Source: Primulina eburnea
Taxonomy: Eukaryota; Streptophyta; Magnoliopsida; Lamiales; Gesneriaceae
Direction of reading: 5' to 3'
Length of the DNA stretch: 64,000 bases
Assembly: GCF_022965805.1 (NCBI RefSeq)
Contig: NC_133118.1
Span: 5,921,057 to 5,985,056 of the forward strand
Shown here: positions 43,536 to 56,989 of the stretch, in pieces
Position numbering within the stretch: the stretch's first letter is position 1
Layout of the letters: every line of letters starts with the position of its first letter
Translations under genes and position numbers: made by a program
The notes under the pieces: generated by a model
The model's database searches: none
What the model saw: only the letters and a program-made list of their open reading frames with translations
Told to the model about the DNA's origin: nothing

Positions 43536-43925
43536 GGTGTTCTGTCCTCGCACAATTCTCGTGTTTTCTTCAATCTTTTCCGGTCCGATCATTTTCATTT
43601 ATAATCATCTTAATTATCACCAAATCATTTCAAATTACGGTAATCGAATTCTCGGGCCTTACAAATATGTACTTTATTTCATCTATATAGTTATGGGTAT
43701 AGGATGGATTAACCAAAAATATTGTTTAATATATCTTTTCAGTTCATTTTATATGATTTTCTAGTGAAATACCTAAATCTTTTAGCCGAAATGAATAAAA
43801 TCATGTTTTATTATTTTTGTATTAGTTTATTTACCCTATTTTTAGAATTTATTAATATAGTGTCGAACTTTCTAATGTTGATTAAAAACTATCCATTTTA
43901 AAAATGTTTCAATAGTGGTAAGAGT

Positions 43926-44104
43926 GTGTTTCATATGAGACCGTCTCACGGATCCTCATCTGTGAGACAGGTCAACCCTACCCATATTCAAAATAAAAAG
44001 TAATACTATTAGCATAAAAAATAATATTTTTTTATAGATGACCCAAATAAGATATCTGTCTCACAAATACGATCCGTGAGACATTCTCACACAAGTTTTT
44101 GCCT
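43926..44104 (+). mobile_element. MITE copy 3
   Basis: Same family as 20979 and 21651: ATGAGACCGTCTCACGG at the left, GTGAGACATTCTCACACAAG at the right, and AAAAAGTAATACTATTAGCA in the middle. Confidence 0.7.
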
Positions 44105-44739
44105 AGTAGTAAACTTTGAAAAATCATTAAATTCATTTACTTTGCATTGGGCGTCTTTCAACCAAAAAATTGTCCAACCAACTTATATGCTCACATTTTC
44201 ACTATGAAATTATAGATACGTATATTTTTTCGCCAACCTATACATACATTAAAACATAAAACTACTGTCCAACATACGAATGACGTAAAATTTAAGTTGT
44301 CGAATATCAAACCAACATACGAGCGACGTAAAATTTATGTTGTCAAATATCAGACCAACTGGTAATGGATACTAAATAATAGATATATATTCACAGATGC
44401 CAACTTACTGGTACGAGATTCGCGAAGATATAAAACTAATGATTTTGCGGCGCAAAATTTATTTGGAGAAATAATTTCACAAATTTCGATTATTGGGATT
44501 CCTTGGCGCAATTTGCATACGCATGCACCATCAATATACAAAGCACATAATTAGTGGAAATCTGCTGAGGCTAACTTTGCGTAAATTCCACTCCACAAAT
44601 ACTAATGCATCCTTATTCATTGCCTAATGCATTGATGGCTCATCACTATATATAATTATTCACGATTTTAAATTTCTTGAGATTTTTTGGAGAAGAAATT
44701 TATATTAATTTTTATAATCGTTTTTTTTTATGACGTGGG
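44105..44739. other. AT-rich sequence without a gene
   Basis: A short direct repeat around CATACGA[AG][TC]GACGTAAAATTTA occurs twice near 44275-44335. No gene is supported. Confidence 0.4.
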
Positions 44740-45905
44740 TGTTAGATTATTTTGTTTAAGTCCATAAAATAATTTAATTATGGTTAGTATATTTCATTAA
44801 GATAAATACGAGAGACATCTCATATTTAAAGGAAGGAAAATCAATAATATCATGTATATTAAGATGATAAATATATTGAGATTTATTTAACATATTACGA
44901 ATGAACATCATCAAGATTCGTCAAATATTTTTTTTTCTGATGATGGTTAGAGAATGTCTATAATAATGGCGTTTAGAGTCCTTAAGCACACACACCAAAG
45001 TTACACAACACTACAATGGTGAGATTTGGAGTACTTAAAAAACTCTCAAACAATTAGAAGAAATTTAAGGAGGTGTTCAAGGTGTTCTTCATACTCAATG
45101 GCAGGAGGTAACATCCGATCTATTTTTCCGTATTCAGTATCATGTTTTTAAGTTTAAACATCAATAAATTCTTAGAATTTGTATTAGAGCAATGAATGAA
45201 AATCAAGAATATTATGTATATTAAGATGATACATATATTGAGATTTATTTACCTTATTACGAATGAACATCATCAAGATTCGTTAAATCTTTTTTTTTCT
45301 AATGATGGTTAGAGAATGTCTATAATAGTGGCGTTTAGAGTCCTGAAGCGCACACACACCAAAAGTTACACAAAACTATCAATGGTGAGATTTGGAGTAC
45401 TTAAAAAACTCTCAAACAATTAGAAGAAATTTAAGGAGGTGTTCAAGGCGTTCTTCATACTCAATGACAGAAGGTAACATCCGATCTATTTTTCCGTATT
45501 AAGTATCATGTTTTTAAGTTTAAACATGAATAAATTTTTAGAGTTTGTATTAGAGCAATGAATGAAAATCAAGAATATTATGTATATTAAGATGATATAT
45601 ATATTGAGATTTATTTACCGTATTACGAATGAACATCATCAAGATTCGTTAAATTACTTTTTTCTTTCTGATGGTTACAAAACATCTATAAATAGTGGCG
45701 TTTGGGGTCCCTAGGCACACACACCAAAAGTTACACAACACTATCAATTGCGAGGTTTGAAATACTTAGAATACTCTCAAACAATTAGAAGAAATTTAAG
45801 GAGGTGTTCAAGAAAATCTTCATACTCAGTAGATGTTAGTAACATTTGATTTATTTTTCCGTATTCAGCATCTTGTTTTTAAGTTCAAACATGAATAAAT
45901 TTTTA
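44740..45905 (+). repeat. Ty1/copia-type LTR with a triplicated 3' part
   Basis: The left end TGTTAGATTATTTTG is a plausible LTR start. From 44837 a unit of about 363 bp occurs three times (starts near 44837, 45199, 45564). The third unit ends at a good primer-binding site; units 1 and 2 end with TTTGTATTAGAGCA, which looks like a decayed form of that site. Confidence 0.7.
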
Positions 45906-45908
45906 ATT

Positions 45909-45919
45909 TGGTATCAGAG
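45909..45919 (+). promoter_or_regulatory. Primer-binding site of the copia element
   Basis: TGGTATCAGAG follows the LTR directly and matches the tRNA-iMet primer site. Confidence 0.8.
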
Positions 45920-47377
45920 AAAGTTTTACCTCTGCCTTGATAAGATTAAACAAAATGTTTTTTTAAAATCCAAAATCTTTTTTTTTTTTAAGTAATTTTC
46001 GAAAATCAAAAAATTTGGACAACAAACCCTAGCCTTGATTTTTTTAAATTGGCTGTCGTACGGAACTTAATCTGGGGATTGAGGATATCGGTAAGCCACT
46101 GGATAGATATATAAGTTGGAGTTTGAATGGAAAATCGGGCTTCCAGCTTGCGTGATTTTGAGGTTGATTTTTTGCCGATTTTCGATCAATCTCCGACCAT
46201 TCAGGGAGCTGACATTGAGGAGAAAAGCTCGCCCAGATGTCCTCATCATGATGGAACTAATACCTGACCATACATCACCGTTGATTGGTCGGAATTTTGA
46301 AGAATCTTGTCGTTGCTCCTGCGCGATTTTATGAAAAATTCTTATTTTCGGCCAACAACACGGTATCAAGGGATCGGCGAGTGGTCGGAAGAGGTTAACC
46401 ATCCATGGGCGATGGCTTACGGCCGGTGATTTCACCGGAGAATGTGGCAAGGATGAGATAGAAAATTGGGTTAGGGTTAGGGTTCAAATTCGAAAATTGG
46501 GTAGAAAAAATTAAGGAATGTTTGGCTGGTACAATATTTTAAAATTTTGAATTTTTAAAGTTTTGTTCTTTTGAAATATTATCTTACAAAAATTCATGGA
46601 TATTTTGCATGTTTAAATTAGTTGGTCAAGATATGTCAAATATTATGATTTATTTCCTTATCTGGCATGCAAATAAAAATTATGTTAAATTTTTATACAA
46701 ATGAGGAACTTGATCATATTAAATTATATTTGGGTTCATAATTTTATGAAATAAATGAAAATTTGGCTTATAGATATCCATATTATGGATAATTAAGAAA
46801 TAATAATTATAATAAAGACATGAAAAAAATAATCTGAGCGAGTTCTTCACATACTAGATACTAATGCTAGGCCCTAGAGCCTATCAACCCTACAAATCTT
46901 TCCTAGGAGTGCTATTGGAAAGTGTTAATTGTGTTATTAATAATTATTATATAGACAATTAAGTGAAGCCAAAATGTTGTCTAGCGAATCGTATGATTTT
47001 TTAAATAATTAAGGTTTAGCCAAAGCACACTTTGTTATGCAAAAGTATTTATTAAATTGATTTGGATCACATTATGGAAAGAAATTGTAATTAATTATGT
47101 GAATATAATAAATTTTACCCCACATTATTTTTTAATTTTATTTGTTGATTAATTAGGACAAAATTTCAAAATATATTTTCTTAATTTACCCACATGAATT
47201 AAGAAAATTATTTTGATAGTTTTATTATAAATTTACATAAAGTCTAATTGAATTAAAACTTTAGCCCATAAGCAAGTTTTATATCCCTGGATTTTTTGTA
47301 CATGATTTACATTGGTAAAACATGAAATGTCCTCAATTTTTTTTGTAATATGCATGTTTATTAACTTTATTGCAGTA
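45920..47377 (+). other. Leader of the copia element
   Basis: Non-coding, AT-rich, with a more GC-rich stretch at 46070-46480 whose minus-strand frame shows no known protein. Confidence 0.45.
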
Positions 47378-48190
47378 CAACCTGTTAATTTCCGTGACAT
47401 AAGTTGTGATACACCCGAACTCAAAGGGGATAATTATAAAGTTTGGAAGGAAAGAGTTCTCCTATGATGGATATATATTGACTATGTCATAAGGAGAACA
47501 AACCATCTACAATAGATGAATTTAGTGAACCTGATGAGATTAATCTTTATGAAAAGTGAGAACGATCTAATCATCTATTAGTTATGTTCATAAAGACAAA
47601 GATATTTGTTGGTATTTGTCATTCGATTGAGGGGCATGGAAAGGTCGAGGACATACTTAAGGCAATTGATTGAACAATTTGAAATTTCAGACAAGGCCCT
47701 TATCAGCACCCTGATAATGGAGTTTTTTTTTTTCATAAAGGCTCACAAGTGTGAAAGGTGTGCTAGAGCACATCATCAAGATGAGGGACATAACAGCTCG
47801 AGAAAAGAGGAAGAAGACTATTGATAGAAATATGGGACTATCTGATAACTTTCTTGTGCACTTCATTTTATACACTCTTCCATAGCAATATGGGACCTTC
47901 AAAATTTCTTATAACATAAGTGATCAATCAAGGACTTGATGACCATGTCTGTTCAAGAGGAAGAAGATTATTGATAGAAAAGAGTGATAATGTTTTTCTG
48001 GCTGCACAAAGAAATTAAGTCTAAAAAGCAAGTCAAAGTAAAGGGAAAAGGGAAAGAAAAAATTTCACCTCTATCTGACATTAAGAAAGAGTCCAAGTGT
48101 TTCTTCTGTAAAAAGAAAAGACACATGGAGAAAGATTACACCAAATTTAAACATTGTCTTGAGAAAAAGATATTCTTATTTCATTTTTTT
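47378..48190 (+). pseudogene. Degenerate Ty1/copia gag
   Basis: Reading across stops and frame changes gives VNFRDISCDTPELKGDNYKV, then LRQLIEQFEISDKALISTLI, and a zinc knuckle CFFCKKKRHMEKD whose last Cys is Tyr. These are typical copia Gag (UBN2-type) landmarks. Many stops make it non-functional. Confidence 0.82.
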
Positions 48191-48564
48191 ACGATATAAT
48201 CATGTGATGGATTGCCTCTAGTTCTATAATCCATATCACATATACTTTTCAGTGTATGGAAAGCATTAAAAAGCCAATGGGAAGTGAGCGGAACATCTAT
48301 TAGGGAAACAAGATGCATTCACATGTTGATGCTATAGGGATTCCAATTTATTATTGAATAGTGGTTTTATTTTGGTTTTGGAGAAAAAAATTTATGTTCC
48401 AAGTTTTCTAAAAATTAATTTCAATTTTAAGTCTTGTACCGATTGGATACTCATTTCAATTTTTGAATAATTTTGTGAATTTACTCAATATCTACTTTTT
48501 TCAAAATAAGCATAAATCGTTTGATGCATGTTTTTAAGGCTTAAGTAGAAAAACAATGTGATAA

Positions 48565-49060
48565 AAAATTAAAATCACGAGATCTGATAGAGGTGGTGAA
48601 TATTATGGTAGACATACAGAAAATGGACAAGCTCTTAAGCCATTTGCGAAGTTTCTTCAAGAAAATTGGATTGTTGCCCAATATACCATGACTGGTTCTC
48701 CGGACCAAAATATTGTGGCTGAAAGAAGAAACTGAACTTAAATGGATATATCTAGGAATATGAGGAGTAAATATAAACTTCCCAAGACCTTGTGGATTGA
48801 ATATATTAAAACGCAGTGTATACATTAAACCGAGTTCCAACCAAGGTTGTTACAAAGATGCCATTTGAATTATGGAAAGGTTGGAAACTGAGTTTGCAAC
48901 ATATATGCATTTGGGGATGCTCGTCTGAAGTGGGACTTTATGACCCACAAGAAAAGAAACCGGACCACAGAATCATAAATGGATATTTCTTTTGGAATGT
49001 TGAAAAATCCAAGGGGTACAGATTTTATTATCCATCTCACAGCACTAGAAATGTGTAGTC
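48565..49060 (+). pseudogene. Degenerate copia integrase
   Basis: It reads SDRGGEYYGRHTENGQ (second Asp of the DDE triad), then a region matching FLQENWIVAQYTMTGSPDQN and a final Glu in VAERRN, followed by stops; later PKTLWIEY and DPQEKKPDHR fit the family. The first Asp region is missing. Confidence 0.82.
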
Positions 49061-49457
49061 AAGAAATACGAAATTTCTTGAGAATGACTTGATTAGTGAG
49101 AGTGATAACTTGGAAGATTTAATTCTTGAAGAAGATCATAGTAATGATCAAACCTCTTGTTAAGTTATCAATTGGTTGTCTTTCGCACCCCTCAAGCCCC
49201 AACAAGTGATGGACAACCAATTGTTGAGGATCCACAAGTCGCTGATGAAAATCTAGTCAATCGAAGTTTTAATGAGGAACAAGAAAAAATTGTTGACCAA
49301 ACAATTGATCAAGAATCTCCTCAAGATGAAAGTTTAAGAAGATATACAAGAATAAGAAAATCAAAAATACCTAGTGACAATATTGTGTATTTGCAAGAAT
49401 AAGAATTTAACATAGCAGTTGAAAATGACCTTGAATGTTTCCACAAACAATAACTTG

Positions 49458-49750
49458 TAGTGAATCAAAATTATGGTATGATTCCATGAAGTAAAAAATG
49501 AATTCGATGGCATCAAATCGGGTTTGGATCTTGTTCGTTTGCCTAATGGTGCGAGGATCATTGGATGAAAGTTGGTCTTCAAAACAAAGAAAACTCATTG
49601 AGTAACATTGAAAGATATAAAGCAAGACTCGTTGCTAAAAGATTCACTTAAAAGAAAGAAATCGTCTATAAAGATATATTTTTTCCTGTTTATATCAAAG
49701 ATTCTCTTCGAATAATTATGACATTAGTTGCAATTATGAAGTTAAAAAGC
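49458..49750 (+). pseudogene. Truncated copia reverse transcriptase start
   Basis: The sequence LWYDSMK, KMNSMASNRVW, then KARL/RLVAKR-like and YKDIFFPVYIKDSLRIIM in shifting frames marks the N-terminal part of copia RT. Similarity ends near 49745 before the catalytic YVDD, and no 3' LTR follows, so the element is truncated. Confidence 0.75.
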
Positions 49751-49770
49751 AAAAAGTCTATTCAAACAAA

Positions 49771-50523
49771 TAAATAAATTAAACATATAATTATAATTGA
49801 ATATATATAATTTTGATATACTACATATTTACAGTGTACAGTTATATGAGTATCGATGAGGTGGCACTCACATATTAAATGTGATAAAACATAGAAAAAT
49901 TGTACTAAGTGTGCATGTTGATGTGCAGCCAAGTGTTATTATATTCTTTTTATTTATTTTTTAAAAATTAAAAATTCACATAATTTTATTTAAAAAAATA
50001 AAAACAAAGGTGGCGACAAATGATGACCCTACACGCTGCAGGGTAACAAGACTATATATATGCAAAATATAGTTAGGTTTAATATACTTTCCTTCTAACG
50101 TTCTGCATTGTCAAATAAGTATACCAAAGTTGAAATTCCTTTTTTTCTCATAGCTCTATCATGTGAAACCTCAATCACACAATTAATATCTTAAAATATA
50201 ATTGTCATTCTTGACCATAGACAAATACCATCTACTTAATTTCCATTGAAACAACCAAAAAAAATAATCTCCACACAAAATTAATGATTTTTTTTTTCAA
50301 AAAACAAGTCTTAAAAGAATAATTTGCCCTCTTTACGAAAACATTCACTCCCCTTTCATTTTACACCATCAAATACATAGATATTTCGTTTAAGTTCAAC
50401 CACTTTCCTTTTTAATCATAAACCAAAATCATAAGCTGATATTAAGGATTTATAATCCAATATTATTGTTATAATGTAAATAAGTAGGATATATATTTGA
50501 ATATTTTTTTGTATGAGTTATTT
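49771..50523. other. AT-rich sequence without a gene
   Basis: Nothing coding or repetitive is supported. Confidence 0.4.
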
Positions 50524-53500
50524 TGTGGTGACCTGAGCTCCATTTTACATATTTAATGTTAAACATGATTGAGAGATCATTAATTAAGAAAAATATAGTA
50601 ATTAAGAATGAGTTGGTTTGGAACCACTAAAGTGAGATCGGAGCCACCGATGAGTTCAGACCGTCCGAAGTACTATTGGAACTTCTGTGAAACGTTCACT
50701 ACTCATTATTCTTAAAAAGTACTACATTTTTTTCTCTAATTAATCGGCCGAAAATGACTATACATATATGTATACTTTTTAAAATAAAATTTGCACCATT
50801 TTAAAAATAAAACAACCATCTATATATATTTAAAAATCTAAAGGAAATTAATTTGAAACATAAAATCGTCAATCGTTTACCAAATATGACTTAGCTATAT
50901 TTCAAAATCAACCTAACTCTAACATCCTCTCAAACTCTCAAAATCATCATCAGTCGTAAAATCTTTCAAGTAACTTAAATCACTAGCATAAGTCATAAAC
51001 TTATGTGCATAAAAACTAGCACTGGTTATTGGATTGTGTGCACATTCAGTCCAGCTAGTCTAACCATAAACTCCTCCATTAACATCAAGCTCACCTGCAT
51101 CGATCATACCTACTGAGTCTATTGACTCAGCAAACCTTAACCATGATAACAAGTACTACATATGCATCCACATTCAAAAGTAAAAATACTTTGACATAAA
51201 ATAGCTTTTCATGAACATGCATAACATAAACATTTTTCTTTTCATCATAAACATTTTCTTTTCATCATAAACATTTTTTTCATCATATATTCATATACGT
51301 ATACGTTTTATTTTGATTGAATTCTGATCGTTAATTGTGACTCTCGTATCAGCTAAAGGTCGATGGATCCATCTACGTGTAACCACAGTACTGGGCGACA
51401 GGGACATATATATATATCATTTTTATTTTAAACCAATCATTCAACACGTCTTTTATCGTTAACGTTTCATCATATAATTCCATAAATATTTAAAATAAAC
51501 ATATTTTATAGCATTCGGGGCACTGCCAGGACGTCTAACAATTTTTGGAGTAAAATGATCGTTTTACCCCTAGAAGCATAATTTTTCGTATTTTTCCTTA
51601 GACCTCAAAACGACGTCCAAAATCATTCCAAACTTAACTTAACATATAACCTTAAAACACTCCCATAAATATTCCTTAGACATAAAATTATGCCCCTCGA
51701 CTAATTTCTCAAATCGTTTTTAAACTTTGATGTACCTCTCGGTTTTACTCGTATGGGCTCGAAACTTGACCAAAACTTACCAAACTTGGAGCAAATCTTA
51801 ATAACACACAACTAACCCTTCATCAACCCAAACTAAGCCCATTTGAACCCTCGAACCAGCCTATCTACCTACTGAAATTTCTAGTGTTCCTATTTTCTAA
51901 AACCCTAGTCCATATCATGCAAATTTTTATCCTACCTTCAAGCAATTTGACCAGCCCATATGAGCCCCTCCTAGGACAGTGACTGGACCCTATGGACACT
52001 AATGGACCCTATTGGACCGAGCCCTCAGCCGCTAGCACGCCACAGCCACCAAGTCGTCCGCTACATGCGCGCGACCACCCTTGAACCCTATGGTCATTCC
52101 TCCTTGCACCAGCCTCCCTTCCAGCCAACTAGGACCACCATGCGACCCCTTAGGACCCTTAGACCCAGCCCTTAACCCTGACCGAGCCACCCCCTTCAAG
52201 GAACCTCAAGCCAAAACCCTAGGACTCTAGAATTTCATATTTTCGTTCAGCCTTGTTACCCTACTGTCCATCCCCTTTAACATGCATCTATGGACCCTTA
52301 AACATGTGGAAAAACATCACTTCAAGTTCTTCTACCGTGGCAGCCCCTTTGTGCATCAGTAGAAGGATTTTTAAAAGATGAAAACACTAGTTTGGTGCAT
52401 GTATATGTTAGAGTAGGTGCCCGGCAAGCCAAATTGTGGCTCGGGCTTTATTGACTCTAATGTAAAACAATCTTTATTTTAATAATATTTTATGATTTTA
52501 TTTGATTATGGCATTATACTTTATCGGTATACCCATGCAAGCTGCATAGATAAAGTTCTTGAATATACAATAGGTATCATGAGGTCTGCGTCGCAACGTA
52601 AGATCATAAAACTCATTCGGAAGTGTACCATATATTCTAAACAGGTTCCTAGTCAAATCAGCTGCCTAAAACAAGGATAAAGGTCGCTTGAGCTTGAGAC
52701 TAGCATCTGTGGTGTAAACGCCGTGTTTCATTGGCAAGTGCTTGGAGATGGCCATTCACACATATGAGTGATCATGTGATGATGCACTGAACAACCCTCC
52801 CTCGGACTGTCCAAGTGGTTCTCACTTATCGAGTGGAATGGTTCGTATTTATGGTTGTACACCATTATTCCTTTGACCCGGGACAATGTAGGGACTATAC
52901 GTACTAGCATGCACTTTGATCCGTTTACCGACTCCATCGAGGGTCATCAGGTGGCGAGGTTGAGTGTAGTTTCGAAATACGTAGGAGCAAAATGCATTGT
53001 AGTCGGGGATTCACCGTTCCCCTACGGGTGAAGATATTCTATGTGATATGATGAGTTAATAGTGTAAGAATTCTCTGTCCAGAGCAAGAAATATGCTTTA
53101 GGGAAATGTGTTTTCCTAGTTGCACATACCATGCCACTATTAGTACTCAAAGATAAATCGCATCGTTATCGAATTCATATACAACTCTCGATATACAAAT
53201 GGTTACAGATTCGATCGTGATATATGTGTTGAAAGGACCGTACTGTATGCTAACCATGACTAAAGGTTCTTGCAGACACTATCAGTGATACCTAGGGGAT
53301 CATGGGATAATGCTACTAGACGCTCTTACCATGATCCGATGGGTGCAATCAGAAAAGAGTTCTGACATTCTTGATCAAGGTGTTGATGAAAGAATGAGAC
53401 TAACTAGGGTAAGCCCGAATAAGAATAAATGTTATTCTGAATCACATGGAGATGTGAACCCACAGCTAGTTGTATCCTTGAACCATTGAGGGTCACACAA

Positions 53501-55568
53501 GTATTGGATTATGTGTTCCCGTTAAGATAGCCAAATTTCAAGGAGTTGAAATTTGGTGACTATAGTTTGATGTATATCAAACAGGAAGCTTATAAAGGAG
53601 TTTATGAGCCGATTCCATAGGATGGAAGAAATGGAAGTTAGCATGATTGTTAAATAAGGAAGGAGAGTAGAACTGCCTGTTTTGTGAATGAGTTCACTAA
53701 AACTGGCAGCTGCCAAATTTAGTAACTGTCATATATGGTAAGTTCTAAATTTGGTAAGTGAAAATTTTGATCTTCGAAATTTTCGATTTTCATTATATAA
53801 ACAAGATTTTTATCCTTGGTACATCGGCGCTTTCGGATCGTCGATCGAGTTTATATGAGTTCGGAATCATTTTTTTTAGAGAATTTAGAATTTATTAATT
53901 AAATGATTGTGCTAGTAATGGTGACTACTAAAATTTACAAATTCTCATAAATATTCTAGAGGGGTCTAGAATTTAATTTAACCAATGAGTTAAGTTTATA
54001 AATTAAATAATAGTTATTTAATTTAATATACATATACATGTATATATATTTTATATGGTGATATAAAAATATGTGTATATAATATTATTATATCATGTAT
54101 TATTAAAGGTTAATAAATACATTATATATTAATTATGTAGGAGTTTAAAGATAATGAAATTATTAAAGTACTTGTAGAAGATAGACTCCAAATTAAATTA
54201 GGAGTCTCACTCTATAAATACACCATTAGGGCTCATTCTTGAATGATGAAATTTTGCACACAGAAATTGAAAAACACTTTCCTCACTTTTCCAAAAAGCT
54301 CTCGGCCACCTCATGAGAATTGGAAAAATATTTTGATTAAGAATCTATAATATTTCTTAATGATTGATTAAGAATTAATTAGCCAAAAAACTCATGATTT
54401 TGAATCATGAACATTCGGCCAATTCAAAAGGATTTAAAATAAATAAATAACTTTGGCCAATTGTTTTATTCCATCACGCCGTGCCGTCGTTGCTGCAACG
54501 TCCTTGAATTTTGGAAATTTGGAGGCTACAGTCTCAACGCACAAATCGCTTGAGATTTCTAGTGTAATCCAGACGAGGAAGATATTCTTCGATCGTGGAC
54601 CTAATTAGGCGATCAAAGTAGAAGAGCCGTTCGTAGGGATTTAAAAGAAGAGCTATATCTGCCTAAACATCAGAATAGTTTGGAGTCCAGCGTTAAGAAC
54701 GCAAATGTATAATTCTAAACACCCTAGGGATGTTTTAAACACATGACGGCCGAGAAAAAAAATTTTAAACTTCCACTGTGTCTTGGGTGCGAGACTACGA
54801 TGTCCCAACAGTATAGCCATAAAAACGAAAATATATAAAGTGTGTCATGTTTTTCATGCAACCATGTATCAAACACATAATATGGTTTGAAAGATGAGAA
54901 AAATGAGATTAAGCATGTCTTTGAGTATATTACTTATGAAAACGTTGTGGCGATTCGAAGGAAGTCGACGGAGAGGACTTGCTGAATTTTCCTCAAGCTT
55001 TTCGTGGCTTACCCTTCAAAGTTACGTGTGGTGTGTGTGTTTGCTGGTGGGGAAGAGTTCTTGTATTTTTGAGCGGAGGGGCGTGGGTTTTAAGGGTTTA
55101 GGTTATGGGTTTAGAGCTTTTTATAGTTAATTAAACACGTGTGAAAAATTGGGCCAATTAGGCTAGTATAATAGGTCCATTAAGCCTATTTGTACATATT
55201 TAGAATATATTGTTTTGGAAAGTTTGTGAGAATATTAGCCGAGTTATCGAAAAGTTCATATTTTCTTTCAAATTTTAATATCATTTAAAAATATGACCCG
55301 ACGTATAAAAACGCTTCATTTTCGAAAATTCATTTAAAATACATCACACATTAAACAATTAAAAATAATTAGTTAATAAAATATATTCCTTAATATGGCC
55401 CCGGTCTCAAGTTTTATGCATTCTAGTTGAAAACCATTTTAAACATATAAACATGCCTACCATATTTACTAGATACAATTATAACAATTTAATTAAAAAT
55501 ACATAAGAAATTTTATAATCTTGCATGCATGTGATTCACGTGAACATTCAAATTTACGGGACATTACA
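50524..55568 (-). mobile_element. Ty3-type solo LTR D with a nested solo LTR
   Basis: The left end TGTGGTGACCTGAGCTCC and the right end CGGGACATTACA correspond, in minus orientation, to TGTAATGTCCCG...CACCACA, like other Del/Tekay-type LTRs. Excluding the insert it is about 2.6 kb. It has a C-rich zone at 51950-52230 with repeated GACCC/GAGCC words. Flanking pentamers do not match, so either a TSD has decayed or one end is misplaced. No internal domain is seen. Confidence 0.6.
52406..54810. mobile_element. Solo LTR F (2405 bp) inside solo LTR D
   Basis: It begins TGTTAGAGTAGGTGCCCGGC and ends CGATGTCCCAACA, with perfect GTATA duplications at 52401-52405 and 54811-54815. The large size and TGTT...AACA ends suggest Ty1/copia (SIRE/Maximus-like), which is inference. 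No coding frame. A diverged, shortened copy lies at 56990-58160 in the same orientation. Confidence 0.92.
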
Positions 55569-56989
55569 TTTTGATTCAGCATGGCCAGCAAGGAGACTTT
55601 TTCAAAAGTGACATGTAGCAGTTCGGATCTACCGATCCAAAGATTGGATGTTCCATGGCTAGTTTTCCACTTAGGTGTCAAGATGACGATGAGATGTCAC
55701 ATCATGCATAACAGAACGCCCGAACTCTTTTATAAATATTCCATTTATATTTCATTTAACATTCAAATTTTGCATAATTCTTGCCGGTTCTAGCAGTAGC
55801 ATATATTTTATTGTTTTCTAGAAATATTATCGAGGGCGAGGGAGTAGCAAGGCGCTACGGAAGTTTGAGGGAATAATATATCTATTATTCATCATCTGTG
55901 ACGTTTTTTAGAGCCTACACTGATTCATAAACCCATGTGAGCCAAGTTCGAACCTGAGAATTTTCTTGGAAAATAACCACATTACAAACCATGATAAATC
56001 AATTTTTTGGTTATTTTTCTCTTTGAACCTTGAATTGTATATTCATTTAAACTTTTTACAATTGGCATAGATTTAAGCCCATAAAAGTGAAATTTCGGAG
56101 ATTGAGGAATTCAAGCTCGAATTCATTTTCTCAAAAACATCTTCTACATAGAATAAAAAAGAAGAAAGAAGAAAAAATGAGAAAAGAAAAAAAAATGGTA
56201 CTACTATATTCTTTGATGTTAAAATGAGATTAAAATGTTGTTCTTACTTGGATGAATTTTTTTTTGGGGAATGTGTGTGTGATTTCTTTAGTTCCATAAA
56301 CTCGTTGTTACTTTTTTCCTACCTTACCTCTAGCCATGTTACAACCCATTTACAGTCATTGTTTGTGCATTTCAATCCATTCATATGGTGGAAGGATGTG
56401 ATATATTTGCAAGTCTATGGAAAAAATTCTCAATTTTTTGACAGAAGAACTCGTTGATACATATCCTATACACTAATGAGTGAAATAAGCAAATCTTGTG
56501 AGGAGTGTTTGGATCTCGTGCATTTTAGTTTCTATAAATTTTGGTGAAAGTGATTGTTCATGATGTTGATATGTGAGATGCTCAACAATCAACTTGTTTT
56601 TGTGCATGAAAATTTTTATGGATAAGTAGAGGAAGCAGAAAGAGGATAAAGACTTGAAATATTAAATTGAATTCTTTTATGCTTGAGGACATGTATGATT
56701 TAGGTGTGAGAGATTTTGATAGGCTTGTAATAGTTCAGATTTTTGTTCTCATATTTAATTTTTCTCAATTCCGACATGCTTAATTGATACAATTTTGTTT
56801 ATTTTGTTTTAGGAGGAAGTTTTATGCTCTTGAGATAAATTAAGCTAATATTTTAATTTTTATATCACATTTGAAGTTGTCAAAAAGAACTTTGTGGAGG
56901 GCTTGAAGCAAAAAAAAAAAAAAATGCAGGAGCAAATTTTCCACAAGGCGTGGGCACGTCTTATGACTGTTTTTCAGCTACTTGTGAAA
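55569..56989. other. AT-rich sequence without a supported gene
   Basis: Poly-A/G-rich stretches near 56150-56200 and T-rich tracts are reminiscent of retroelement 3' regions, but no ends or proteins are recognisable. Confidence 0.35.

Larger units (their letters stand above)
35915..43663 (-). mobile_element. Decayed Ty3/gypsy element, Tekay/Del-like
   Basis: Two LTRs in the same orientation flank a 3.9-kb interior with gag, protease and integrase remnants on the minus strand. Flanking bases GATAT (left) and AATAT (right) form a TSD with one mismatch. The primer-binding site matches initiator tRNA-Met. The interior is much shorter than the roughly 5 kb such elements need, so most of RT and RNase H is missing. 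LTRs have diverged and one has rearranged, so the insertion is much older than the Tat element. Confidence 0.88.
41720..43663 (-). repeat. 5' LTR of the Tekay-like element (1944 bp)
   Basis: It begins TGTGGGGACCCG and ends CTCGGGCCTTACA and serves as the uninverted reference for the other LTR. It has a GAATCAGCCAAT-type minisatellite (42358-42540) and the palindrome array at 43190-43535, but has lost the (TA)n segment present in LTR C and in the left LTR. Confidence 0.9.

Noticed and set aside
46067..46450. Minus-strand frame of 127 aa in the copia leader
   Set aside because: It is opposite to the element's coding strand, with no domain and no supporting promoter.
50519..55573. TSD for solo LTR D
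   Set aside because: TATTT on the left and TTTTG on the right do not match; shifting the ends to force ATTTT would break the TG...CA termini.
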